This document shows, piece by piece, positions 8,497 to 16,523 of a stretch of 23,729 nt of DNA. The DNA is from an uncultured Myxococcales bacterium. GTDB taxonomy: Bacteria; Myxococcota_A; UBA9042. Every line of letters starts with the position of its first letter. Positions within the stretch are counted from its first letter, which is position 1. The notes beneath the pieces are model-generated. The model was not told where the DNA came from. It searched no databases and was given only the letters and a program-made list of their open reading frames with translations. A program made the position numbers and the translations under genes. The stretch lies in contig CALGHC010000664.1 of assembly GCA_937915965.1 (NCBI GenBank), forward strand, positions 1-23,729, in the 5' to 3' direction.

Positions 8497-8937
8497 ATGA
8501 GCCTGACCAAAACGACTCCCAGCATCCGCGCCCAGGACATCGACCATCAGTGGTTCATTGTCGATCTGGAGGACCAGGTACTCGGCCGCGCGGCCGTGCA
8601 GATCGCCAACGTTCTGCGCGGGCGCAACAAGCCCACCTGGACGCCGCACACGGACACCGGCGACCACGTCGTCGTCCTCAACGCGGCCAAGGTACGGCTG
8701 ACCGGGCGCAAGCTCGACCAGAAGATCTACCGGCACCACACCCAGTTCATCGGCGGCCTCAAGGAGGCCCCAGCGCGGCGCTACCTGCAGCGCCACAGCG
8801 AAGAAGCGATTCGACGCGCGGTGTGGGGGATGATGCCCAAGGGCCCGCTGGGCCGCCAGGTCATGCGCAAGCTGAAGATCTACGCAGGGACGGACCATCC
8901 GCACCAGGCGCAGAAGCCGAACGAACTGAAACTGTAG
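8497..8937 (+). CDS. rplM: Large-subunit ribosomal protein L13 (uL13)
   Basis: This 146-residue protein is L13 of the 50S subunit, which binds 23S rRNA early in assembly. Diagnostic blocks are WFIVDLEDQVLGRAA (residues ~19-33), GDHVVVLNAAKVRLTGRKL, KIYRHHTQFIGGLKE, and the L13 signature AVWGMMPKGPLGRQVMRKLKIYAG followed by HPHQAQKP. Length is normal, with a short N-terminal extension (MSLTKTTPSIRAQDIDHQ). The ATG at 8497 has no strong Shine-Dalgarno sequence. It is the first gene of the standard rplM-rpsI pair, 76 bases before rpsI. Confidence 0.98.
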   Translation: MSLTKTTPSIRAQDIDHQWFIVDLEDQVLGRAAVQIANVLRGRNKPTWTPHTDTGDHVVVLNAAKVRLTGRKLDQKIYRHHTQFIGGLKEAPARRYLQRHSEEAIRRAVWGMMPKGPLGRQVMRKLKIYAGTDHPHQAQKPNELKL

Positions 8938-9013
8938 AGGTCGAAACCCGTCGAGCTGGCCGCGCGCACCACGCCGGCCAACAGAGCGCGACAGGAACCA
9001 TCGAGGTAGTGAA

Positions 9014-9439
9014 GTGGCCAGTACCCGTCGAGTGACCGATCCCGAAGTGAAGACCAAGCGCTGGTATGCGACCGGAAGGCGCAAGAGCGCCAGCGCCCGT
9101 GTCTACCTCTCTGAGGGCAGCGGCAACATCACCATCAATGGCCGGGACATCGACGAGTATCTGCGTCGACCGATCCTCCGGACCATGCTCGAGGGCCCGT
9201 TCGGGACACTCGACAAAGCCGGCGCCTTTGATGTGACAGCGATCGTCAGCGGCGGTGGCCTAACCGGTCAAGCCGGTGCGATCCGTCACGGCATCGCCCG
9301 CGCGCTGCTCGCCTGGGACGCCGACACCCGTGCGCTGCTGAAGAGCGCTGGCTTCCTGACCCGCGACGCACGCGTCAAAGAGCGCAAGAAATACGGCCAG
9401 CGCGGCGCCCGCGCCCGCTTCCAGTTCAGCAAGCGGTAG
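9014..9439 (+). CDS. rpsI: Small-subunit ribosomal protein S9 (uS9)
   Basis: This 141-residue protein is S9 of the 30S subunit. Its C-terminal SKR tail reaches the P-site tRNA anticodon. Visible signatures are RWYATGRRKSASARVYL (16-32), INGRDIDEYL, the GGGLTGQAGAIRHGIARAL block, and the basic end KERKKYGQRGARARFQFSKR. The start is GTG at 9014, set by GAGGT (9003-9007) six bases upstream. A polar segment of about 15 residues precedes the conserved core. Genes rplM and rpsI share an operon, and the tRNA gene and terminator 75 bases downstream suggest one transcript. Confidence 0.98.
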   Translation: MASTRRVTDPEVKTKRWYATGRRKSASARVYLSEGSGNITINGRDIDEYLRRPILRTMLEGPFGTLDKAGAFDVTAIVSGGGLTGQAGAIRHGIARALLAWDADTRALLKSAGFLTRDARVKERKKYGQRGARARFQFSKR

Positions 9440-9513
9440 TCGTTGCGGCTCGCCGGTGCGCCGCGCTATGCGTGGCGCGCGCACCAAGCGTGCCCAGCGC
9501 ACCGACGGTGTCT

Positions 9514-9587
9514 GGCTGGGTAGCTCAGTTGGTTAGAGCGAGCGACTCATAATCGCTAGGTCGAGGGTTCAACTCCCTCCCCAGCCA
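9514..9587 (+). tRNA. tRNA with CAU anticodon (tRNA-Met or tRNA-Ile2)
   Basis: The cloverleaf is complete: acceptor GGCTGGG/CCCAGCC, D-stem GCTC/GAGC, anticodon stem AGCGA/TCGCT with loop CTCATAA (anticodon CAT at 9548-9550), variable AGGTC, and T-stem GAGGG/CCCTC with loop TTCAACT. The discriminator is A9587 and CCA is not encoded (CCC follows). G1-C72 pairing excludes the initiator. The anticodon arm GCGACTCATAATCGCT equals that of E. coli tRNA-Ile2, which is read as Ile after lysidine modification by TilS, but pair 4-69 is U-A as in elongator Met. Identity is therefore open. Confidence 0.95.
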
Positions 9588-10530
9588 CCCGACGCGGCCG
9601 ATCCTGCCTTCGCAGGGTCGGCCGTCTTCGTTTCGAGCGCGCCGCGGGGCTTGAGCGCGCGCCGCCAACTCCACCTGCTGGCGCGACGTGCGAAGCGGCA
9701 GCGCCGATGTCGACGAACGGTGCGGCCGGCGGGGCCTTGGCCGGCCGCTTTGCGCTGACGCTGACGGGACTGCAACGCGCGGCCAGGGTGCTGCCGCGCA
9801 GGTCGCTGCATTGCCATCGCACCTGCCCGGGGCTGCCCCGTTCAACCTGACGCAAGGGAACGCGGGCGTGACGCCAACTGCGACCTTTGCGGCCGTCGAG
9901 GCGGGGCGAGACGCGTTCAAGCGCGCGGCCTGAGCGGTGCCGCGGCCAGGGCCAGCGTGGCAGCCAATGAACCACGTCGACGCGCTGGTCGCGCCAGGTG
10001 AGCTCAAGTCGGCCGCTGCGGTTGGGCAGGCGCAGACCACGCAGCCGGGCTAGGGGCGCTGGACCGCCCAGAGGTGTGGCGACGAGTACTTCGCCGGGCT
10101 GCAACCACGGCTGGTCGGGCCGCTCGAAGGCCAGGCTCTGGCCGGCTGGGGTGCGCAGGCGCAGGTCAGCGAGGGCGACGGCGCGCTCCGACAGGAGCAC
10201 GATCTCAACGAACTCACCGGCGCGGTCCTCAAGCAAGAGGGGATCAGCGGCGAGCTCGCTGATGACGAGCCACGGCCGCACGACGACGCCCGTGTCGGCA
10301 AAGGCTGACGGCGCCGCCTCAGAAGCCCCAGGGTCGGGGTGGTCGCTGCCGGCGGAACTGGACTCGGCGGCCGTGGCAACAGCCGGAGCCTCCTGGAGAG
10401 GGGGCGCGTCGCGGCTCCCCGCGGCGGGCAGTCCGGCAGCGGCCTCGCCGCAAGCGATCGTGACGCCAAGCAACAACACAGCCAGCCTGCGTCTGGCGCG
10501 ACCGCGGGCGGGGTAGGTAGTCTCGCTCAT
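9556..10530 (-). CDS. Lamin-tail-domain lipoprotein
   Basis: This is a predicted lipoprotein of up to 324 residues. ATG at 10530 is preceded by GGAGG six bases upstream and opens an Arg-rich signal peptide with hydrophobic LAVLLLGVTIA ending at C27. Residues 28-80 are an Ala/Pro/Ser linker. Residues ~88-235 form a lamin-tail-type beta-sandwich: WLVISELAADP, then GEFVEIVLLSERAVALADLRL, LQPGEVLVAT, RLELTWRDQRVDVVHW, and SGRALERVSPRLDG before a final Trp. In bacteria this domain occurs in secreted or surface proteins; its ligand is usually unknown. The 3' end is odd: after about residue 245 the frame is Arg/Pro-rich, crosses the plus-strand terminator, and stops at 9556 opposite the tRNA, ending in a translated tRNA antisense (GEGVEPST). 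The true C-terminus may be shorter in the living gene, or a frameshift may hide the stop. Confidence 0.75.
   Translation of the reverse strand: MSETTYPARGRARRRLAVLLLGVTIACGEAAAGLPAAGSRDAPPLQEAPAVATAAESSSAGSDHPDPGASEAAPSAFADTGVVVRPWLVISELAADPLLLEDRAGEFVEIVLLSERAVALADLRLRTPAGQSLAFERPDQPWLQPGEVLVATPLGGPAPLARLRGLRLPNRSGRLELTWRDQRVDVVHWLPRWPWPRHRSGRALERVSPRLDGRKGRSWRHARVPLRQVERGSPGQVRWQCSDLRGSTLAARCSPVSVSAKRPAKAPPAAPFVDIGAAASHVAPAGGVGGARSSPAARSKRRRPTLRRQDRPRRVAGEGVEPST
9595..9633 (+). terminator. Rho-independent terminator after the tRNA
   Basis: CGGCCGATCCTGC (9595-9607) pairs with GCAGGGTCGGCCG (9612-9624) over 13 positions with one G-T wobble and a CTTC loop, followed by the T-rich TCTTCGTTT (9625-9633). 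The T tract lies on the plus-strand side, so it ends the rplM-rpsI-tRNA transcript. It lies inside the 3' part of the convergent minus-strand frame. Confidence 0.85.
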
Positions 10531-10798
10531 CTTTGTCCTCCATTTCCGTGGCCGGCCTGCCCGCACAGCGCGACACAGTCGACCCGGTCAGGTGTGCCGT
10601 GATGCGAAGGCCATGCCAACGGCAGAAGAACGCGATTCCTGTTTAATTTCGACTGCCATTGCCGCGGGCGCGGCGCTCGAAGCAGCCTCGGCACCAGTGC
10701 CGTGGGAGTGCCACCGGGGTACCAACGGGCGAGCCTCCGACACGCAGCCGTCCGGATCCGCAGCGCTTTCCGTCCGCACGCGGGGGGCGGGGCTCTGC

Positions 10799-10826
10799 TT
10801 GACACCGCGCCCTCGCGGCCTAGAAT
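10799..10826 (+). promoter_or_regulatory. Strong candidate promoter of the PEGA gene with an inverted repeat in the spacer
   Basis: A perfect -35 TTGACA (10799-10804), a 16-base spacer and TAGAAT (10821-10826, five of six) make this the best promoter in the window. The spacer contains the inverted repeat CCGCG (10805-10809) / CGCGG (10814-10818), placed where a repressor or a DNA-bending regulator could act. The predicted start near 10833 leaves a 200-base leader. Confidence 0.65.
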
Positions 10827-10894
10827 CGGGCCTCGATTCGCGGAGGCGCGTCGCATCAGCCGATCACGAGGTCGCGGCAGCGCGACTAAGTGGG

Positions 10895-10940
<46 letters not shown>

Positions 10941-11032
10941 AGCCCGCGCGCCGTGTGCGAATCGCAATGACTCGGCTGGGGTCGACGCTGCCCGGCGTCG
11001 CTCCTGGCCAGGCAGGTCTCGAGGCCATCCTG

Positions 11033-12523
11033 ATGTCCGATCTCCTCATCCGCCCGCTGGCGTCGCCCTCGACGGCCGCTGTGGTTTCGGCTGCGCTTCT
11101 GTTTGCTGCGCTTGCGGTGCCCGCTGGGGCGCTGGCGAGCGACAGCGCCGAAGTCGAACGCACTCTGGCCATGGTCGAGGTCCGCAACGGTCCCGACCCA
11201 AGCAGCCTGACTGCGGACTACATGAGGGAGGTCGCCGCGGCCTTCTCCGCTCAGAACTCGGGCGACTTCATCCTCATCGCCGCGAGCCAGGTCGTTGGCA
11301 AGATAGCCGCCACCCGCGATCAGGTGCCGCGCGCCCTGACCAAGGAGCGCCGCGAGGCCCTGGCCGAGATGAAGAAGAGAGGCGTCGAGTACCTCTTCAA
11401 CGCTGACGCCTTGAAGGCGATCGGCACCCTGAAGGCCGCTCAGGCCAAGTACCGCGGCGCGTTGGCGGCGCCAGGCGCGGACGCCGAAATGCGCAAGGAA
11501 TACCTCGACCTGCTCGCGCAGCTCGCGACCGCCTACGTGGTCGCCAAGGACATCGACTCCGCCCGCGAGGTCTTCCGATCGGTGATCACCGCGTTCGGGG
11601 TCAAGGCGCCCATTACGGACGACAACTATCGGCCCGACGTGGTCGAGGTCTTCAACCAGGTCGTCACCGAGGCGCAGACTGTGGACAAGGGCGCCCTCTC
11701 TGTCACGTCGACGCCAGCGGGCGCGAAGGTCATCTTGGGCGGTGTCGAACGCGGCACGACCCCTGCGACCGTCGATGACCTCATCGCCGGCACGTACACC
11801 CTGCGCCTGCAGCGCGGCGACCTGAGCTCGATGCAGTACCGCGTCAAGATCGCGGGCGGCAGGACCGAGAAGATCCACGTCGGCATCGACTTCGACACGC
11901 GCCTGGTCATCGACGACGACACGATCGCCCTCTCCTACGCGTCGCTCGACGATTCCAGCGAGCGTGTTCCAAGCGACGGGGTCACCCTCGGCAAGCAGCT
12001 GGGCGTCAACCTGGTCGTCGTGCTGGGTGTCCTCGACAAGACCCTGGTGGCCTACGTCGTCGACGCCGGGGCGGGCTCGGTGCTGCGATCGACGACCGTG
12101 CGAGTACCCCAAGTTGGCGTCTCGAAGCGGGCGGTCAAGCGCGTGGTCGCGACGATCCTCGGCACGAACGACGCACAAGCAGCCCCCAAGCCCTGGTATA
12201 CATCGGTGCCCGGCCTCGCCACCGGTGGCGCGGGCGTCATCGCCCTGGCAGTCGGCCTGGGCTACGGCGCGTCGAACTTCTCCCTCGATGAGGTCAAGGT
12301 CGAGACCGCCGAAGAGGCGTCATCGATCCGACGCGGGAGATTGATCGCTGGTGTGGGGCTGGGTCTCGCCGTCGCTCTCGGTGGCGCAGCTACCTATTTC
12401 TTCCTGACGCACAACGACCAGGCCGGGGCAGACGCTGCCGCGGCCGGAGTCGACAACGGCCTCCCGCCGGCGGGCTTCGGCCACGGCGCGTTGGTCTTCA
12501 GCGCCCTCCCGAGCGGCCGCTGA
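11033..12523 (+). CDS. PEGA-domain envelope protein with two C-terminal membrane segments
   Basis: This 496-residue protein starts at ATG 11033, which gives a clean signal peptide (MSDLLIRPLASP, then AAVVSAALLFAALAVPAGALA, cleavage near 35). GAGG at 11021-11024 is a modest ribosome-binding site. Residues 36-215 are helical with TPR-like spacing (ALKAIGTLKAAQAKYRGAL; YLDLLAQLATAYVVAKDIDSA). Residues 219-285 form a PEGA domain: GALSVTSTPAGAKVILGG, ERGTTPATVDDLIAGTYTL, then RVKIAGGRTEKIHVG. PEGA domains are small surface beta-sheets common in myxobacterial envelope proteins. Two hydrophobic Gly/Ala-rich segments follow (392-412 and 436-458), so the C-terminus is probably membrane-anchored. The similarity to myxobacterial TPR-PEGA proteins is in layout only. 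The ligand and role are unknown. The next gene overlaps or abuts its stop. Confidence 0.85.
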   Translation: MSDLLIRPLASPSTAAVVSAALLFAALAVPAGALASDSAEVERTLAMVEVRNGPDPSSLTADYMREVAAAFSAQNSGDFILIAASQVVGKIAATRDQVPRALTKERREALAEMKKRGVEYLFNADALKAIGTLKAAQAKYRGALAAPGADAEMRKEYLDLLAQLATAYVVAKDIDSAREVFRSVITAFGVKAPITDDNYRPDVVEVFNQVVTEAQTVDKGALSVTSTPAGAKVILGGVERGTTPATVDDLIAGTYTLRLQRGDLSSMQYRVKIAGGRTEKIHVGIDFDTRLVIDDDTIALSYASLDDSSERVPSDGVTLGKQLGVNLVVVLGVLDKTLVAYVVDAGAGSVLRSTTVRVPQVGVSKRAVKRVVATILGTNDAQAAPKPWYTSVPGLATGGAGVIALAVGLGYGASNFSLDEVKVETAEEASSIRRGRLIAGVGLGLAVALGGAATYFFLTHNDQAGADAAAAGVDNGLPPAGFGHGALVFSALPSGR

Positions 12524-12558
12524 CCCGCTTCCGATCGGCCTCGCGGGCGGCGGCAGCG

Positions 12559-13146
12559 TTGCGTCGTGGCGCGCTGATCGCCCACTACACCACCAGTCTG
12601 CCCGGCATCGGGGTCGACCCGCGCAATGGCGCCGCGTTGTTGCGTCTCGACGCAATCAAGGCGCGCGTCGGGCGGGATGGCTACGTCGTGGTCACCGGAT
12701 CCGTTGAGCTTGCTCGCGGTTGGTTCGCCGCCAGCGACGAAGCCGAGAGCCTGATCGCGACGCCGTGGCCTGGGCCGGTGACCATCGTCCTGCCAGCCGG
12801 CACGGCGGCGGCGCCGGCGGTGGTCAGCGCCGCGGGCACGATCGCGCTGCGAATCGACCGCCACCCCGCAGTGATCGCCCTGACCGGCGCGCTTGGCCGA
12901 CCGATGATCAGCACCAGCCTGAACCTTCCGGGCGAGCCGCCGGCGAGGATGATCGAGGGCCTGGACGATGGTCTGACGGCTGCTCTCGACGGCGCCTTCG
13001 TTCTCGGGCCACGCGGCGAGGGTGTGGCCTCGACGCTGATCTCCCTTCTTGACGGTGAATTGCGCGTGCTTCGAAGCGGCTCGGTTGAGACTTCGACGTT
13101 GCTTGGCCTGCTTGGACAGCTTGGACTGTTTGGGGGCCGGCAATGA
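12559..13146 (+). CDS. Divergent TsaC/YrdC/Sua5-domain protein
   Basis: This protein matches the YrdC fold that makes threonylcarbamoyl-AMP for t6A37 of tRNA. Aligned by eye to E. coli TsaC: ALIAHYTTSLPGIGVDP (family VIAYPTEAVFGVGCDP), LLRLDAIKARVGRDG (family LLELKQRPVDKG), ATPWPGPVTIVLPA, IALRIDRHPAVIALTGALG, and PMISTSLNLPGEPP (family PLVSTSANLSG). K34 and R36 of the KxR motif are kept, but the PTE triad is YTT and SAN is SLN, so activity is uncertain. The only ATG/GTG/TTG start is TTG 12559, which cuts off the N-terminal helix. The frame continues upstream with SASRAAAALRRG to a CTG at 12520 that overlaps the previous stop codon as CTGA, so that may be the real start. The last four bases overlap the next gene (ATGA). 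Confidence 0.8.
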   Translation: MRRGALIAHYTTSLPGIGVDPRNGAALLRLDAIKARVGRDGYVVVTGSVELARGWFAASDEAESLIATPWPGPVTIVLPAGTAAAPAVVSAAGTIALRIDRHPAVIALTGALGRPMISTSLNLPGEPPARMIEGLDDGLTAALDGAFVLGPRGEGVASTLISLLDGELRVLRSGSVETSTLLGLLGQLGLFGGRQ

Positions 13147-14003
13147 GCGCAGCGTCCGTCGATGACCTGCGCCACGAGGGCGAGACGGCTGATGTCCTCC
13201 TTCGGGGTCGGGTGGTGCTGCTGCAGGCACGGGACGGATACCGGACATCCGTGGACGCGACGCTGGTCGCTTGGTGGGCGGCGCAGTGCTGGCGCCAACT
13301 TCGGCAGGACGAACCGCTTGGGTGTCTGGATCTGGGGGCCGGCTCGGGTCTGATCGCGATCCTCCTCGGACTTCATTTCCAGGCCAGCCAGATCCGGCTC
13401 GTCGAGCTACAGCCGGCTCTGGCTGATCGCGCCACGCGCAACCTGTTGTTGGCTGGACTCGACGGCCGCGCGGTCGTCTCCTGCGGCGACGTGACCGACA
13501 CGACTCACGCGACAGCCGCCGACCTCGTGGTCTGCAACCCGCCTTTTCACCCTCTCGTGGGCCGCCTCCTTCCGGCCAGCGAGGAGCGCCGGGTGGCGCA
13601 TTACGAGTCGCACCTGGACCTCGAGCGGGCGGCGTTGGCTGCCGCGAGAGGCCTCCGAGACGCAGGGCTCTTCTGCTTGGTGTTCCCGCATGAGCCCTTG
13701 CGCGTGGAGGCCGCCCTGCGTGCGGCCGGTCTTGCGGACATTGTCTTTCGTCCCGTCCACCACCGCGCCAACCACACAGCGCCAGTCCGCCTGCTTGCGT
13801 GCGCACAGCGAGGGGCGACAGCCACGCGCTTCGAGCCGCCTTTCGCGCTGCACCCGAGCGACAGCGATGACGCCCGCTACAGCGCCGAACTCGAGACGTT
13901 CCTTGCCAACCTGCCCGGCCCGGTCGCCGCGGAGTGTCGACCCCCGGCGACAACCTCGGCGGTCGGGCCTCAAGCAAGGTCGCTGTCTGACGATGTTCGC
14001 TGA
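13143..14003 (+). CDS. TrmN6-like tRNA (adenine37-N6)-methyltransferase
   Basis: This 286-residue SAM-dependent methyltransferase resembles TrmN6 (YfiC), which methylates A37 of tRNA1-Val in E. coli. Features in order: GYRTSVDATLVAWWA (32-46, the GYRxxxDAxLLA block of this family), motif I DLGAGSGLIAILL (63-75), acidic E88 at the end of strand 2, NPPF (132-135, the N6-adenine methyltransferase motif), and RRVAHYESHLDLE (149-161), which matches the R..ARHE..L.LE segment of TrmN6. The last 50 residues are Pro/Ala-rich and poorly conserved. It overlaps the TsaC-like gene by four bases (ATGA), a sign of translational coupling and a shared pathway. The target tRNA cannot be read from sequence; a related RsmC-type or protein methyltransferase is less likely. 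Confidence 0.85.
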   Translation: MSAASVDDLRHEGETADVLLRGRVVLLQARDGYRTSVDATLVAWWAAQCWRQLRQDEPLGCLDLGAGSGLIAILLGLHFQASQIRLVELQPALADRATRNLLLAGLDGRAVVSCGDVTDTTHATAADLVVCNPPFHPLVGRLLPASEERRVAHYESHLDLERAALAAARGLRDAGLFCLVFPHEPLRVEAALRAAGLADIVFRPVHHRANHTAPVRLLACAQRGATATRFEPPFALHPSDSDDARYSAELETFLANLPGPVAAECRPPATTSAVGPQARSLSDDVR

Positions 14004-14197
14004 AGTAGTGAACTACACACGACATCGCCCGCGCCGAGTGCATCAATGCGAGGCCATCAACTTGCCCCCCCCCTACCTGGGTGCTAACTTGATCCTGGGT
14101 CTCGGATCCTGCGTCCAAGGGTGGCGCAACCGGGGTCCTGGAGCCGAGGACCTGCCAATCCGTCGAACAGGCGGCGGACGGCAAGCTGGAGCGGACG

Positions 14198-14458
<261 letters not shown>

Positions 14459-14498
14459 GTGAGCAGCGCGGCGCCGCGGTGAGCAGCGCAGCGCCGCG
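14459..14498. repeat. Two tandem 20-bp copies between convergent genes
   Basis: GTGAGCAGCGCGGCGCCGCG (14459-14478) is followed directly by a second copy that differs at one base (14479-14498). Each contains a GC-rich palindrome (GCGGCGCCGC in the first). They start right after the stop of the small acidic gene and precede the end of clpP, so they may act as a bidirectional terminator. There is no T tract. Confidence 0.8.
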
Positions 14499-14527
14499 GG
14501 TACTGGCCGAGAGCGGCCTGCCGCCTC

Positions 14528-15163
14528 TCAGGCCAGGTCGGCGCGCCTGGTCACGACTCGGGCCAGCAGGCCGTACTCGACGGCAGCCTCGGCCGTCAGC
14601 CAGTAGTCCCGTTGGGTCTCTTTTTCGACCTGAGCGAGGGTGCGCTTGGTCTCATTGGCGATCAGCGTGTTGATGCGCTCGCGCGTCTTGAGGATCTCCC
14701 GCGCGGTGATCTCCAGGTCGCTCGCTGGACCATAGACGGTCATCGGGATGTGTGGCTGGTGGATCAGAAGCCGCGCGTTGGGCAGCGCGAGCCGCTTGTC
14801 GGCGGGCGCTGCCAGCAAGATCACGGTCGCGATCGAAGCGGTCAGACCGGTGCAGATGACGTGCACATCGGGACCGATAAACCGCATCACGTCGTAGATG
14901 GCGAAGCCCGAGGTGACGCTGCCACCAGGGGAGTTCAGGAACATCGTGATTGGAGACTCGGCATCGTCGGCCTCCAAGGCGAGCAGCTCCGCGACCACGC
15001 GGGCGGCGAGCTTGTCATCGACCGCGCCGCTGAGATGTATGGTCCGACTGCGGAAGAGACGCTCCCCCAGGGGGCCGAGCCCGGACTCGTCGCGCTTGTC
15101 CTTGTCGTCGTCCTTGGGCTTGGGTTTGGCGGCCTGGGTTGTCGTGTGGGGGGCAGCTGCCAT
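14528..15163 (-). CDS. clpP: ClpP-family serine protease subunit
   Basis: This 211-residue protein is a ClpP peptidase, which normally forms a tetradecameric barrel with ClpX or ClpA. The catalytic triad is intact: S110 in GLTASIATVILLA, H135 in LLIHQP and D186 in TQRDYWLTAEAAVEYGL. The block MFLNSPGGSVTSGFAIYDVM (74-93) is typical. ATG 15163 is preceded by GAGGA; upstream the frame is open but not protein-like. Two oddities are an unusually charged N-terminal tail (KPKPKDDDKDKRDES, residues 13-27) in place of the propeptide, and GLTAS where the common form is GQAAS. It is not next to clpX or tig, so it is probably a second paralogue. It lies 211 bases downstream of the aminotransferase on the same strand. 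Confidence 0.92.
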   Translation of the reverse strand: MAAAPHTTTQAAKPKPKDDDKDKRDESGLGPLGERLFRSRTIHLSGAVDDKLAARVVAELLALEADDAESPITMFLNSPGGSVTSGFAIYDVMRFIGPDVHVICTGLTASIATVILLAAPADKRLALPNARLLIHQPHIPMTVYGPASDLEITAREILKTRERINTLIANETKRTLAQVEKETQRDYWLTAEAAVEYGLLARVVTRRADLA

Positions 15164-15374
15164 GGCTCGTCCTCGTGAGCCGGTCGCAAGACGCGGCGGA
15201 TGGTTCGTTGGGGGGCGTCGAAACCCGGACCTCGGGCGGGGCGGCGAGAGGCGCCCGATCGGCGACGCGGACTGTAGGGCACGCGCCAGCGAAACGCCAG
15301 CGATGCCGAGCGGACGCGACCTCGGGGTCGCGACGATCGCCCCCTCGCAGTGCCCTCCGAGAGCGACGTTGCGG

Positions 15375-16523
15375 TCAAGCGAGGCAGGCGCCGTGAACAA
15401 CCTCGACGACGCGGTCGCGCTCGGCTTCGGTCAAACCCGGGTAGACCGGCAGGGCGAGGACCTCGCGGCAACGCTGCTCGGTCTGCGGCAGCGAGGCGAC
15501 CGGGGACACCCCGGCGAGGGCGGGCTGCTGGTGCAGGCCACTGGGGTAGTAGATCGCGTGGCCAACACCGGCGGCCTGAAGCGCGGCGGCGACGCGATCG
15601 CGCCCGGCAACACGCACCACAAACTGATTCCAGGCATGGCCGGGTCGATCAGGCGGCAGCAGGAAGCCATCGCCGAGCCCGTCAGCGAGCGAACAGAACG
15701 CTTGCAGATAGTGCGTCGCGTTGTCACGCCGCCGCTCGATCCAGCCAGGCAGCTGTGGCAACAGCACCGCAAGCATCGCGGCTTGCAGGGCGTCGAGCCG
15801 GAAGTTGCCGCCGAGCCTGTCGTGGCGATATCGGATCTTGCAGCCATGCTGACGAATGGAGCGAACCTCGGCCAGCCAATCGCTGTCGTTGGCGAGCACG
15901 GCGCCGCCGTCGCCCAGGCCACCGAGACTCTTGGCGGGAAAGAACGACAACGTCGCCGCGCAGCCATGGTGACCGACGTGGCCGCCGTCCGCGTGGCGCG
16001 CGCCAATCGCCTGGGCGCAGTCCTCGACAAGCGCCGCGCCTCTTCGTCGACACAGCGCGGCGACGTCGTCGAGCGCGACCGGCTCGCCAAATAGGTGAAC
16101 GGCGAGCACGGCGCGGGTCCGAGGGGTCCAGGCGCGCTCGTAGGCGCCGGCGTCCGGGTGGAAGCCGTCGGCTGCGAGATCCACGAAGACGGGTCGCAAG
16201 CCCGCGCGCAGCACCGAGGTCGCCGTCGAGATGAACGTGAAGGCGGTGGTCAGAACTTCGTCACCCGGGGCCAGATCAAGAGCGAGAAAGGTAGCCAGCA
16301 GCGCGTCGGTACCGCTGGACACGCCGACGGCGCCGCCGTGGCCCGTCGATGCCGCGAGCGAAGCCTCGAACGCAGTGACCTCTGGCCCCAGGACGAGGCG
16401 GCCGTGGTCCAGACAACGCTCAAACGCCGCCCGCAGCTCGGACCGGTGTGGCGCGAGCACGCGTGCGAGGTCGAGCAGAGGCACGCTGTCCGAAATCGTC
16501 GTCGCAGCGGGCTGAGCGGTCAT
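15375..16523 (-). CDS. DegT/DnrJ/EryC1-family sugar aminotransferase (WbpE/WlbC-like)
   Basis: This 382-residue PLP enzyme probably aminates a 3-keto sugar nucleotide. Blocks in order: PLLDLARVLAPHRSEL, LGPEVTAFEASLA, GVSSGTDALLATFLALDLAPGDEV (69-90, phosphate-binding), TTAFTFISTATSV, HLFGEPVALDDV, VEDCAQAIGA (D168 faces the PLP pyridine nitrogen), and SFFPAKSLGGLGDGGAVLAND with the Schiff-base lysine K198. The final YPSGLHQQPAL block is typical of WbpE-like members. The ATG at 16523 overlaps the stop of the acetyltransferase frame as ATGA, so the two are coupled. With the upstream oxidoreductase and acetyltransferase it fits the WbpB-WbpE-WbpD steps toward UDP-GlcNAc(3NAc)A, a sugar of O-antigens and other glycans. 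The exact product is inference. Confidence 0.9.
   Translation of the reverse strand: MTAQPAATTISDSVPLLDLARVLAPHRSELRAAFERCLDHGRLVLGPEVTAFEASLAASTGHGGAVGVSSGTDALLATFLALDLAPGDEVLTTAFTFISTATSVLRAGLRPVFVDLAADGFHPDAGAYERAWTPRTRAVLAVHLFGEPVALDDVAALCRRRGAALVEDCAQAIGARHADGGHVGHHGCAATLSFFPAKSLGGLGDGGAVLANDSDWLAEVRSIRQHGCKIRYRHDRLGGNFRLDALQAAMLAVLLPQLPGWIERRRDNATHYLQAFCSLADGLGDGFLLPPDRPGHAWNQFVVRVAGRDRVAAALQAAGVGHAIYYPSGLHQQPALAGVSPVASLPQTEQRCREVLALPVYPGLTEAERDRVVEVVHGACLA

Noticed and set aside
14065..14073. Run of nine C's as a phase-variation tract
   Set aside because: It lies between genes, outside a coding frame and with no clear promoter around it, so a switching role cannot be supported.
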